Positions 42,389-51,967 of a stretch of DNA of 64,000 nucleotides are shown one piece after another; positions within the stretch are counted from its first letter, which is position 1, and each line of letters begins with the position of its first letter. The stretch is from Cohnella phaseoli (GTDB lineage Bacteria; Bacillota; Bacilli; Paenibacillales; Paenibacillaceae), in assembly GCF_003386235.1 (NCBI RefSeq), contig NZ_QRDZ01000027.1, positions 78,073 to 142,072 of the forward strand, in the 5' to 3' direction. The notes below the pieces were generated by a model. The model was given only the letters and a program-made list of their open reading frames with translations. It searched no databases and had not been told where the DNA came from. The translations under genes and the position numbers were made by a program.

Positions 42389-45300
42389 ATGAGACTATTC
42401 AACTCGTTGCAGCTTGCTTATCGCTATTTATTCTTCACAATATTATTTCTTTGCGCCCTGCTCGCCATGAGATGGGCTTGGTTGGAGTGGCTTCCGATCG
42501 ACAAGTCGTTCCGAGCCTCCGACGGCGTCGTCGACCTGAGAGGCGTCGATTTGGCATCGACTCCCTTCACGCTGGACGGCGAGTGGGAATGGTATCCCCA
42601 TCGATTGCTGACCGGCGGTCAGGCGGCGGAGGCCGGACAGGCTCAACGGATTCAGGTTCCGGGCAACTGGAAATCGGCCATGTCGTCCAATGAGGGCAAC
42701 GCCTACGGATATGGGACCTATCGCTTGCGCATTCTGGTCGATCCCTTGGAACAGCCGATCGCGCTCTGGATCAAGAATATACAGGCTTCCTCGGAGGTCG
42801 AGATCAACGGAGCCGTATTGGGCGGCGCAGGGAAGGTAGCGGCGAGCGCCGGCGAGTACAAGCCGTATAATTCCTCGTACCGACTCTCCTATTCGGAGAA
42901 AGGCAGCACGGAGATCGAGCTGCTTATCCGTTCGTCAAACTACGATTCCCCCTTCTCCGGCGGGATTATGCGTTCCGTTCGCTTCGGCTCGGAGCGGGCC
43001 GTCAATTCGATCTATTATTACTCCCTCTGTTTTCAATTAATGATCGTTGTCATTATGTTCTTGCACGCGCTGTATATCGGTATCGTATACTTCTACAAGC
43101 GGAACGACAGCTTGTTGCTGGTCACGGGGCTGGTGTTCTTCCTTGTGGGAATAGCCGTCTTCAGCGGTCATGACAAAACGATGCTGCTCTGGCTTCCCCT
43201 CAACTATACCTGGTTAACCAAAATTCGTATTTCCGTGCTGCTCTGGCAAAATATATGTATTCTTCTTTTCTATCGCATGTTTGCAGGCTATTCTCCGCGC
43301 AGTCGCGGGCTTCGTATTTATTTGGTCTCTATTGCGATATTGACTGCAGTGGTGCTGGTGGCGCCGGTCTCGATTGCGAACAGCGTAACGGACACGCAGA
43401 TTTTTCTTGCGGCATATTTGATTTCTTACATCTGGATCGGCTGGAGCGCAGTCGTCATGTTCATACGCAGGCAGGAGGATCGGGATTCGCGGTTGCTGCT
43501 GCTGACATGCGTCTGCATTCTGTTTAATCTGGCCTGGAGCATCGCGGATTCTTTCTCGGAAACGATGCATGTCTACTATCCGCTCGATCTTGCAGTAGCG
43601 GTCATCTTTTTCTCGGCATACTGGTTTCTGAGATATTTGCGCAATACCGATAAAATTAGCGACTTGTACGAGAAGCTGCAAATTTCGGATAAAATGAAGG
43701 ATCGATTTCTGGCCAGCACCTCGCACGAGCTGCGAACGCCTTTACACGGCATTATGAATATTACGGGCAGCATCTACGCCAGAGAAAAGCACAAGCTGGA
43801 GGAAACCAGCCTCAGGGAGATGGAACTGGTAGGCACGGTCAGCAGGCGGATGTCTCGTCTATTGGACGACCTGCTAGATATCGCCCGACTTCAGGAGCAT
43901 CAGGTCGTTCTTCGACCCGAGCCGGTAAGCGTGCAGGCGATTGTGCCGGGCATTCTGGCGATGTTGAAGCATATGGCGGAAGGCAAGCCGATCCGCTTGG
44001 AGATGAGGATAGACGATTCTGCGCCTCCGGTATGGGCGGACGAGAAGAGGTTTGTGCAGATTTTGTACAATCTGCTGCACAACGCGCTCAAATATACGGA
44101 GCAAGGCAGCGTTCGGGTCTCCTTGGAGACTGGTGAAGGCTATGCCGAGATTCAGGTGTCCGACACCGGCGCCGGTATGGATGAGGAGACGAAAGCGCGT
44201 ATTTTCATGCCGTACGTTCAAGGAGATTATGGCATTCGCGACGGCAGAGGAATCGGACTTGGCCTAAGTATTTGCAAGCAGCTGGTCGAGCTGCACGGAA
44301 GCGGGCTGCAGCTTGACTCTGTGCAGGGACAGGGCTCGACTTTTCGATTCAGGCTGCCGCTCGCCGATGAGAAAGCAGCTTCGCCCCCTACCGATGAGGA
44401 GCTCTCGGAACGGGAGGTCGCCGCGTCGCAGCAGGCGATTGCCGTCATTCGCTATCCGGAAGAGAAGGAATACGGGACGATCGGAGATTCCTCGCTTCAT
44501 CTGCTCTCGGACCGGGAGATTCGTATATTGGCCGTGGACGACGAACCGATCAACCTCAAGGTGCTCGAGGGCATCTTGTCGTCGGAGCCTTATATTCTGC
44601 AAACGGTTTGCTCCGGACAAGAGGCGTTGGAACTGCTGGAATCGGACAACTGGGATTTGCTGATCGCGGACGTCATGATGCCGGGAATGTCCGGGTATGA
44701 GCTGACGCAGAGAGTGAGGGAGCGGTATGCCGTATCGGAGCTTCCGGTGCTGCTGCTTACCGCGCGCAGCCAGCCGGCCGACATCTATACCGGTTTCCTG
44801 GCGGGCGCGAACGATTATATGACCAAGCCGGCGGATGCCGTGGAGTTGAGATATCGGATTCGGGCATTAATCTTACTGAAGCAATCGATTCAGGATCGCC
44901 TCCGGATCGAAGCGGCCTATCTACAGGCACAGATTCATCCGCACTTTCTGTTTAATACGTTGAACTCGCTCATGGCGCTTAGCGAGATAGATACGGAAAG
45001 AATGAGAGCGTTGGGAGACGCTTTTACCTCTTTCCTGCGAATCAGCTTCGATTACTTGAACACGGGCGAGACGGTTGATCTGGAGCATGAGCTGCAATTG
45101 GTTGAAGCTTACCTCTATATCGAGCAGGAGCGGTTTGGGGAAAAACTGAAAGTGATCCGCGAAGTCGAGCCTAAGCTTCGGGTGGAATTGCCGCCTCTGT
45201 CCATCCAGCCGCTCGTAGAGAATGCCGTTAAGCACGGCTTGCTAAGTCGGGTGGAGGGAGGCGAGCTGCGGTTGCGGATTGTTCGCTCAGATCATGGCAT

Positions 45301-45505
45301 TCTGGTTGAAGTTAAGGACAACGGCATCGGCATGGATCCGGATAGAGCCGCCCGTTTGCTCCATTCCGCGCAAAAGGAGAAGGTTGGCGGCGTTGGTCTG
45401 GCGAACACGCATCACAGATTAACGCGTCTATACGGGAAGGGGCTGTCGATCGACAGTCGGCTCTGCGAAGGAACGACAGTATCGTTTGTTGTCCCGGAAA
45501 AATAA
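42389..45505 (+). CDS. Hybrid sensor kinase: 7TMR-DISM, HisKA-ATPase, receiver, LytS-type kinase-ATPase
   Basis: A 1038-residue protein. An extracellular galactose-binding-like region (FTLDGEWEWYPHRLLTGGQA) and seven membrane spans lead to a HisKA domain (ASTSHELRTPLHGIMNITGS) with its ATPase (GRGIGLGLSICKQLVELHGS). A receiver follows (ILAVDDEPINLKVLEGILSS, Asp in IADVMMPGMSGYEL). Then comes a second kinase of LytS/YesM type (YLQAQIHPHFLFNTLNSLMA) with its own ATPase (PLSIQPLVENAVKHGLLSRV). Two phospho-acceptor His residues of different classes in one protein are unusual. ATG 42389 follows GAAGGG. The SARP regulator upstream is the likely output, and a terminator follows. Confidence 0.92.
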   Translation: MRLFNSLQLAYRYLFFTILFLCALLAMRWAWLEWLPIDKSFRASDGVVDLRGVDLASTPFTLDGEWEWYPHRLLTGGQAAEAGQAQRIQVPGNWKSAMSSNEGNAYGYGTYRLRILVDPLEQPIALWIKNIQASSEVEINGAVLGGAGKVAASAGEYKPYNSSYRLSYSEKGSTEIELLIRSSNYDSPFSGGIMRSVRFGSERAVNSIYYYSLCFQLMIVVIMFLHALYIGIVYFYKRNDSLLLVTGLVFFLVGIAVFSGHDKTMLLWLPLNYTWLTKIRISVLLWQNICILLFYRMFAGYSPRSRGLRIYLVSIAILTAVVLVAPVSIANSVTDTQIFLAAYLISYIWIGWSAVVMFIRRQEDRDSRLLLLTCVCILFNLAWSIADSFSETMHVYYPLDLAVAVIFFSAYWFLRYLRNTDKISDLYEKLQISDKMKDRFLASTSHELRTPLHGIMNITGSIYAREKHKLEETSLREMELVGTVSRRMSRLLDDLLDIARLQEHQVVLRPEPVSVQAIVPGILAMLKHMAEGKPIRLEMRIDDSAPPVWADEKRFVQILYNLLHNALKYTEQGSVRVSLETGEGYAEIQVSDTGAGMDEETKARIFMPYVQGDYGIRDGRGIGLGLSICKQLVELHGSGLQLDSVQGQGSTFRFRLPLADEKAASPPTDEELSEREVAASQQAIAVIRYPEEKEYGTIGDSSLHLLSDREIRILAVDDEPINLKVLEGILSSEPYILQTVCSGQEALELLESDNWDLLIADVMMPGMSGYELTQRVRERYAVSELPVLLLTARSQPADIYTGFLAGANDYMTKPADAVELRYRIRALILLKQSIQDRLRIEAAYLQAQIHPHFLFNTLNSLMALSEIDTERMRALGDAFTSFLRISFDYLNTGETVDLEHELQLVEAYLYIEQERFGEKLKVIREVEPKLRVELPPLSIQPLVENAVKHGLLSRVEGGELRLRIVRSDHGILVEVKDNGIGMDPDRAARLLHSAQKEKVGGVGLANTHHRLTRLYGKGLSIDSRLCEGTTVSFVVPEK

Positions 45506-45524
45506 TCCGGCAGACGAATTGATG

Positions 45525-45574
45525 GACTGCTCAGCAGGGGAGGAATTAAGCTCCCTTGTTGAGCGGTCTTTTTT
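45525..45574 (+). terminator. Terminator after hybrid kinase gene
   Basis: GACTGCTCA...GGGGAG pairs with CTCCC...TGAGCGGTC (45525-45568), followed by a T run (45569-45574). Confidence 0.85.
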
Positions 45575-45584
45575 GTCGCTATAG

Positions 45585-45800
45585 ACTTTATAAGTTTGGA
45601 CGACTCGAGTTCTTTCTTTCTGAGCTTTGTACGATAAATCGTACAACACCGCGGTTTTGTCGATCAATGTGTTCATGTATGCGATTTATCGTACAAAAAT
45701 GCGGTGTTAGAAAGGTTTGGTTACTAGGTTTGTACGACAAATCGTACAATATGACCTCAGAAAAACGAAGAGGGATGAGTTTTGTACGGAATTTCATCTA
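45585..45800. repeat. Cluster of TTTGTACGAT/ATCGTACAAA palindromes
   Basis: The word TTGTACGAT-AA-ATCGTACAA is a 9-2-9 palindrome at 45627-45646. Related copies lie at about 45682-45698 (inverted), 45729-45749 and a half-copy near 45780. The first two copies plus ACACCGC/GCGGTGT form a larger inverted structure. Short frames here are repeat translations. The rest of the gap to 46023 holds a small CGCC-GCAA-GGCG hairpin followed by T residues (45877-45893), but no gene that I can support. Confidence 0.8.
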
Positions 45801-46023
45801 AAGTTGGCGTGTAACGAAATGGCTTAATCACAGGAGAGATCAGATCACCTTTCGCACGCGATACTTGTCCGAAGGCCGCCGCAAGGCGTTTTTCTAATCA
45901 CGGGGGGCTTGTAGAGTTTTTGTCTAGGTCGGGGTGATAGACTGAAAATAATCTGCGGAATAATGCCGTTCTTTGTCGTTTTTACGACTAAAAGAAGGCG
46001 GAAAAAGCGAAGGAGAGGATGAA

Positions 46024-49000
46024 ATGAGGATGGCACGAAAACGAAACCTATCACGAAAACCAATCTTGTACAAGTCGGTGTTGTCCTTCTGTTTGGCGAT
46101 CTTGCTGGCCTTGCAGACTGTGACTTTTACCGCTTCCGCGAATCAACTGGAAGAGCCTGAAATTACGGCTCCCGAGTCGTCGGTAACCGAGGCGGTGTAT
46201 GGGGACCCGGAGGGGGTCCTTCCAATGATGCTGCGGGCGGGACCGGAGGATAAAACGACTATATTCATGGGAGCGAATTCAACTTTTCCGCTGGAAGTGA
46301 AGCAAAATAACGCTGTTGTTGACCCTGACGGCACAATCCAGGGTAGACAGCAATTTACGCTTAAGTCTGAAGGTCTCAAGGTGCCGGTGAATGGCGATGA
46401 TCCTAATCCGACCAATGCTGATCCTGACCAATACATTCAGCAGGGCGACTGGATAGAGCTCAAAAGAGAAGTCTACTTCCAGGAAGTGGTCCTCCCGATA
46501 GCTACTAAAACCCTGAATGCACAAACAGAAATGGGCTCGAAAAAGCTTGGCACCGCCTATTTCACTGCGGGGAGCATTAGGATTGTTTTTGACGGAGATG
46601 CAAGTTTCTTCAACGGTGTCGGAAGAGCTGTTTCGTTCGGTTTTGAAACTACCGCCAATTCGGACTTGACTGGTTTGGACTATGGGGAAGCGAAGCCGAT
46701 CCAAATTTTCGGGGGAGCTTACCAGCTCAAAAATCCGGATGTTACAGCGGCATACAGCATCAACTTGACCTCGCCTGGAATGGTCAAGTGGGATCAATAT
46801 AGTTATCGCGGAATTCAACTCGCGCAATTTGTTGAAGGAGCAATAACTTGGCAGTCAACGGCGTCTTCTTTCGATCAGTTTGATAGCACGATCAAACTGT
46901 CGCTGGATGGGAAGACATTTTACACTGACCCTGCATCCTATAATACTGGCTCTGGTAATGTTCGCGGCATCTACGTGCCTGGTTCATTCAAAGTAAATGA
47001 AATTGAGGCAACCCCAAGCATTGGTGGGGACGGATCGCTGACTTATACTTTTCCTCCAGGAACCGGTGTGGATCCCAAGGTCGAATATAAAACATGGATT
47101 CCAAAGGAAGGCTATTATGTTGAGTACCGGAATCCGCCAGGCAATCTTGGTCGCAGCTATCGGGACATGCATGGCAAAGTGCAACTGAAACAGGACAACG
47201 ATAAGTTGGTAGAGGCAGGTCTAGAGATTTCTTTTGCACCAGACTGGATTCAAGCCAGCGCTTCGTATGACCATGCCAATGAAATGATCACATGGAAAGT
47301 CGTTGTCAACCAATATAACAAAAAAGGTTTAAAGGACTTTACTATCACAAATGTACTTCCAACTGGGCTAGAGTTTACTTCAGCCACATGGCAGACATGG
47401 GTGGATAATGTTCCCTCTCAGGTAACATCAATTACACCCGACGTAAATGGTGTTTACTCTTTCGGCGAAATTAACGGTAAAGTGGAGCTAGTGATTAAAA
47501 GTAACGTGACAAGCGGATCTTATTTCAGGATCGATCCACGAGCCAATTGGAATCTGGTTACATCAGGCGGCATACAGGACAACGATGTGACGAGCGGTAT
47601 AAGACCTGCTGCAGTGACAGACGAGGCGGTTGTCACCATCGGAGCACACACTTTTACAAAAGGTGGCTCTATTTCGACGGAAGATTTTAACCTCGGCAGC
47701 GTCACATGGACAGTTACCCTGACACCGCAATATGCTCTACCAGATGCAATAGTATATGATGTACTAGTGCATGGCGGAGATATGAGCGTCTTGGATAACG
47801 CTGTGGATGCAACCGGCGAGGTTAGTAAGGAAACGATTGCGAAAATCAAAGAAAATGTAAATGATGCGCAGTTATGGAAGCAGTACCATGCGGGTACTCT
47901 TAAGAGCTCAAACGGTTTGACGTTGAAGGCTATTCCTTTAACGGTAAACGGTGAAGTAGTGGCGGATCTGATCAAGGTGACCGGATACACCACCGACAAT
48001 GCTGCATCCTTCAGTTTCCGTGCACTTGAGACCAACACGGACATCCTCTTTAGGCAGAATAATGAGACAGGGAAAGCACGTTGGAATCGGGCTTTGCTCT
48101 TTGACGGGGGAACCGTAAAATCAGCGCAAAACTCTGTCAATCTTCATGTGCGTATGTTGAACAAGGATATGCTCTTTGCGTCGAAGCCGTTGAAGATAGA
48201 TGGTACGCCTGAGAACGTTGCTCCAAATAACGTTAGCAGCTACATTCGAAACGATAGCAATGAGGCATGGACGATTTCCGCTTACGACCGGACGACCAAG
48301 ACGGTGACCTTCAGGCTCTCGGTGAATATGCCGGGGTACAACACGGAGGAGATGGCTAAGGCTGGCGGTAATCGGGTCATTAGCAATATCAGACTGGTGG
48401 ATTCGCTGCCAAAGGACTGGGAATTTGTTCCTTTTCCCGAAGGGGAAGATTTTGAACTGTGGGAAGGCTCTTCGGACAATGGTTCGGGTAAAGAATATGG
48501 TACTAGAAACGATGCCCAAAAAATTATTGAGCCAGGCACTAATGCTCATGTAGTCAGCTTTGCTAAAAATGGCAATGTGGGGACGTTTACTTTTTCCAAG
48601 CTGGAAAGTCCTTATGTCATTCTGGTCAAGGCCAGACCTTCCAATGCGGCATTGGAGAAATACTTGGAGGAATACACGACAAACGGAACAACAAAGCAAG
48701 TTGTGTATAACCAAGCCGCCCTTCATATGACATGGGGCGGAGTGGAAAAGGTCCTCACCGAACAGCGTAAGGTCATTGTACCGGTTCAGGCGCTGGGCAA
48801 GTCGGTAACCAAACCATTTCCGGGCGTGCTGGAATGGACGGTGAACTACTATCCGCCATATAACATGGAGCAAGGCGTTTATTTGGAGGACACAATTGGG
48901 GCAGGTATGAACCTGCGCAAGGATGAAAGCGGCAAGCCCGTACTGACGGCGCCTAGTATGGCGATCTACCGTGCCCAATTGACTGCTAGCGGTGCTCTGG

Positions 49001-51948
49001 AAAGAGAAGGCGCAGCTTTGGATCTAAGTGACCCGAACGCTGAAGTTAAAGTGGAAGCTGCACCAGGTGGGGATGGTACGACAGTACTAAAGTTCATAAT
49101 GATCGATCCGAATCAGCTCTACCAATTTGTGTACCAGACCGAGGTTGACCCTTCCAAGGCCAAAGCCGGGGACAAGATGGGCAACGAGGTCAAACTGATG
49201 GGCGATGACAAGCTGAAATCTGTCAGCGCTAAGAGCGAGAGCACGCTGGATAGTACAGACGTAGCAGGTGCGTCCAGCTCCAATGCCCTGCTGTCTTTAA
49301 AAAAGGTAGACCCTGACGGAAAGCCGCTTCAAGGCGTAGAATATACGCTGTACAAGAAGGATGGCGGTACGCAAGTCGCCAATGGAACCACAGGTGTAGA
49401 CGGCAAGCTAAACCTATTGTTCCCGGATCCGGGTTATTACGAACTGAAGGAAACCGCCATTGATCCAGATACCCGACTTCCGATCACCCATGTGTATCAG
49501 GTGTATGTAGGAAATACGCCGGGTAAACCGATCTGGGTAGACGGCATCAAAGTAACTCAGGATAATCCGCTCGTTGTCCCTACACCTGCCACAGGCAAGC
49601 TGACGATCAGCAACCAGGTAACGGGCAATGGCGGGGACAAGGACAATGAGTTTGAGTACACGATCATCTTTGACGGAGTGGGCAAGGAAGGCAGCTATAA
49701 ATGCACGTTGCCTGACGGCAAGGCCGGATTAATCAAGTCAGGTGATACCTTCAAGCTCAAAGACGGCCAAACACTGGTAATTCCGAAATTGATTGAAGGT
49801 CTGACCTACAAGGTCACTCAGAATGGATATACCGTCGATAACTATATCACTACGCCGAACACTTACTTATACGAAGGAACCATTGATAAGAATGGAGATC
49901 ACAAAGCGGACTTCGTCAATGATCGGACCGTCAACAAGTTGACTATCAACAATACGGTCATGGGCAATGGCGGCGACAAGACGAAGGAGTTCAAGTATAC
50001 CGTAACTTTTGAGGGCACAGGCAAAGACGGAAGCTATTCGTATATGAAGAATGGCAACACGGGAGCGGACAAAATTCAATCCGGTTACACTTTCAAGCTC
50101 AAGGACGGAGAGACACTGGATATTTTGGATCTGCCTAAGGATCTGAAATACACCGTGACTCAGACAAGCTATACAAATGAGGAATATGTGACCACCCCTA
50201 CATTGTTGGCTGAGGGAGTCATGAAAGGCACGGATGAGCAAGCCCTATTCACGAACACGCGAGTGGTGAACGGCGGTCTGCTCATCAGTAACACGGTTAA
50301 AGGTAAAGATGACGACAAGCAGAAGCTGTTCAAGTACACTGTTCTCTTCTCAGGCGAGGGAGCGGACGGCTCCTACTCCTATGAGAAGTCGGACGGCAGC
50401 ACGGGTACGATCAAGAGCGGAGATCCCTTCGAGCTTTCAGATGGTCAGACGTTCGTTATTCAAGGACTTCCAACACATCTCCAGTATAAGGTGACCCAAG
50501 TTGATTATACGAACGACGGCTATGTGACGGATCCTGAAAACTTCATTCGCACAGGAACGATTCCGGAGAAAATAGCGGCAGAAGCACACTTTGTCAATAC
50601 CCGTCCATATTTGGAAGGCGTGCTGCGCGACAATAACACAGGTGAAGTCATTCAGAATGCGGAAATCATAGTAACGAATGTGCAGACAGGCGAGAAGCAG
50701 ACGATCCAGACGGACAAGAATGGTGAATATTCGATCCCTGCCAATGCGGATACCGATTATACGATCACGTACACGAAGGTGTATCATGTAGGCGGGAAGG
50801 ATGTCTCTATCGAGTTCACGCAAAAAGCGAATGTGGACAGCGGCGTGACGGAGGAGACCGTTCCTGCGGATATTACCGCAGTAGGGATTGTTATGTTCAA
50901 GCAGTTGGATAAATCAACAACGTTGTTCGACAGCTCCGTTACCAAGGATATGTATATCTATTTGAAGGATAAGGACGGCAATTATATTGAAGAGAACGGC
51001 CAGCCCAAGGCGTTCCCACTGGCTTCGGACGGTACTTTCTCTGTAGAAGGTCTAAGCGAGCAGAAGTATACGATGGAAGTTCGCTATAAGGCTGAGGACG
51101 GCCAGGTGCTGCTCTTCAAAGTGACACAACTGGACGTGAAAGCCAACGGAGAATTGAATATTTCCGAGGAATTGGTAGACCCTTACGGTACTGTGTATGA
51201 CGAGACGACCGGAAATGCAGTCACCGGCAAGAGGATTGAAGGAGCCACCGTGACACTCTACTATGCGGATACGCCGCGAAATAGAGCTAACGGCCGCAAT
51301 CCGGGCGATAAAGTAAAGCTGCCACCGGTTCCAAATTTTCCGCCGCGCGACAACGAGAGCCCGGATCAGGAAAGCGACGCTAACGGCTTCTATGCATTCA
51401 TGGTGTTTCCTGAAGCGGATTACTATCTTGTTGTAACGAAGGACGGGTACGAGAAGCACACGAGCAAAACGATCGGCGTTGATTTCGATATCGTCAGATA
51501 CGATGTGCCCATGAAGCCGATTAGCAGCAATACAGGCGGTAACACTGGCAACAACCCCGGAACCGACGGCGGCAACCCGCCTGGCGGCAACAACGGAACC
51601 GACAATGGCAACCCACCTGGCGGCGACAACAATGGAACCGACAATGGCAATCCGCCTGGCAGCGACAACGGAACCGACAATGGCAATCCGCCTGGCGGCG
51701 ACAACAATGGAACCGACAACGGCAATCCGCCTGGCGGCAACAACGGAACCGACAACGGTAACCCGCCTGACGGCAACAACGGATCCGGCAAGGGAATTGA
51801 TGCCAGGCCGCCTGAAGATGACGAGCTGGACAACGTTCCGAAAACAGGAGACAGCGGCGCATCTTCGACCTTCTACATGGCGCTGGCGCTGATTGCTTTG
51901 ATCGGACTCCTAATCGCAATACCATTCAGAAAGAAAAAGATCAACTAA
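46024..51948 (+). CDS. Large sortase-anchored surface adhesin
   Basis: A 1974-residue secreted wall protein. The signal peptide (about 1-37) ends near TFTASANQ. A long N-terminal part (to about 1080) has beta-rich adhesin/DUF11-like segments. A SpaA/Cna_B-like domain lies at about 1090-1185 (LLSLKKVDPDGKPLQGVEYT). Three DUF5979-like repeats of about 112 residues follow (about 1192, 1304 and 1417; KLTISNQVTGNGG, KLTINNTVMGNGG, GLLISNTVKGKDD). Further carboxypeptidase-regulatory-like beta domains lie at about 1530 and 1720. A Gly/Asn/Pro-rich repeat linker precedes the sorting signal VPKTG (1938-1942) with hydrophobic tail and KKK. ATG 46024 has AAGGAG 8 nt upstream. The gene is visibly more AT-rich than its neighbours. 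Confidence 0.92.
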   Translation: MRMARKRNLSRKPILYKSVLSFCLAILLALQTVTFTASANQLEEPEITAPESSVTEAVYGDPEGVLPMMLRAGPEDKTTIFMGANSTFPLEVKQNNAVVDPDGTIQGRQQFTLKSEGLKVPVNGDDPNPTNADPDQYIQQGDWIELKREVYFQEVVLPIATKTLNAQTEMGSKKLGTAYFTAGSIRIVFDGDASFFNGVGRAVSFGFETTANSDLTGLDYGEAKPIQIFGGAYQLKNPDVTAAYSINLTSPGMVKWDQYSYRGIQLAQFVEGAITWQSTASSFDQFDSTIKLSLDGKTFYTDPASYNTGSGNVRGIYVPGSFKVNEIEATPSIGGDGSLTYTFPPGTGVDPKVEYKTWIPKEGYYVEYRNPPGNLGRSYRDMHGKVQLKQDNDKLVEAGLEISFAPDWIQASASYDHANEMITWKVVVNQYNKKGLKDFTITNVLPTGLEFTSATWQTWVDNVPSQVTSITPDVNGVYSFGEINGKVELVIKSNVTSGSYFRIDPRANWNLVTSGGIQDNDVTSGIRPAAVTDEAVVTIGAHTFTKGGSISTEDFNLGSVTWTVTLTPQYALPDAIVYDVLVHGGDMSVLDNAVDATGEVSKETIAKIKENVNDAQLWKQYHAGTLKSSNGLTLKAIPLTVNGEVVADLIKVTGYTTDNAASFSFRALETNTDILFRQNNETGKARWNRALLFDGGTVKSAQNSVNLHVRMLNKDMLFASKPLKIDGTPENVAPNNVSSYIRNDSNEAWTISAYDRTTKTVTFRLSVNMPGYNTEEMAKAGGNRVISNIRLVDSLPKDWEFVPFPEGEDFELWEGSSDNGSGKEYGTRNDAQKIIEPGTNAHVVSFAKNGNVGTFTFSKLESPYVILVKARPSNAALEKYLEEYTTNGTTKQVVYNQAALHMTWGGVEKVLTEQRKVIVPVQALGKSVTKPFPGVLEWTVNYYPPYNMEQGVYLEDTIGAGMNLRKDESGKPVLTAPSMAIYRAQLTASGALEREGAALDLSDPNAEVKVEAAPGGDGTTVLKFIMIDPNQLYQFVYQTEVDPSKAKAGDKMGNEVKLMGDDKLKSVSAKSESTLDSTDVAGASSSNALLSLKKVDPDGKPLQGVEYTLYKKDGGTQVANGTTGVDGKLNLLFPDPGYYELKETAIDPDTRLPITHVYQVYVGNTPGKPIWVDGIKVTQDNPLVVPTPATGKLTISNQVTGNGGDKDNEFEYTIIFDGVGKEGSYKCTLPDGKAGLIKSGDTFKLKDGQTLVIPKLIEGLTYKVTQNGYTVDNYITTPNTYLYEGTIDKNGDHKADFVNDRTVNKLTINNTVMGNGGDKTKEFKYTVTFEGTGKDGSYSYMKNGNTGADKIQSGYTFKLKDGETLDILDLPKDLKYTVTQTSYTNEEYVTTPTLLAEGVMKGTDEQALFTNTRVVNGGLLISNTVKGKDDDKQKLFKYTVLFSGEGADGSYSYEKSDGSTGTIKSGDPFELSDGQTFVIQGLPTHLQYKVTQVDYTNDGYVTDPENFIRTGTIPEKIAAEAHFVNTRPYLEGVLRDNNTGEVIQNAEIIVTNVQTGEKQTIQTDKNGEYSIPANADTDYTITYTKVYHVGGKDVSIEFTQKANVDSGVTEETVPADITAVGIVMFKQLDKSTTLFDSSVTKDMYIYLKDKDGNYIEENGQPKAFPLASDGTFSVEGLSEQKYTMEVRYKAEDGQVLLFKVTQLDVKANGELNISEELVDPYGTVYDETTGNAVTGKRIEGATVTLYYADTPRNRANGRNPGDKVKLPPVPNFPPRDNESPDQESDANGFYAFMVFPEADYYLVVTKDGYEKHTSKTIGVDFDIVRYDVPMKPISSNTGGNTGNNPGTDGGNPPGGNNGTDNGNPPGGDNNGTDNGNPPGSDNGTDNGNPPGGDNNGTDNGNPPGGNNGTDNGNPPDGNNGSGKGIDARPPEDDELDNVPKTGDSGASSTFYMALALIALIGLLIAIPFRKKKIN
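51541..51790 (+). repeat. In-frame tandem repeat encoding the adhesin wall-spanning linker
   Basis: Seven or so 33-36-bp units encode NGTDNGNPPGGDN-like peptide repeats rich in Asn, Gly and Pro. The DNA repeats are nearly identical, so unit number is likely to vary between strains. The linker extends the adhesin through the cell wall. Confidence 0.85.
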
Positions 51949-51967
51949 TGCGGGGCGGCGATAAGAG

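Noticed and set aside
45840..45960. Possible c-di-GMP or other riboswitch upstream of the adhesin
   Set aside because: A small GCAA-tetraloop hairpin and T run are visible, but the conserved core sequences of known riboswitch classes could not be found.
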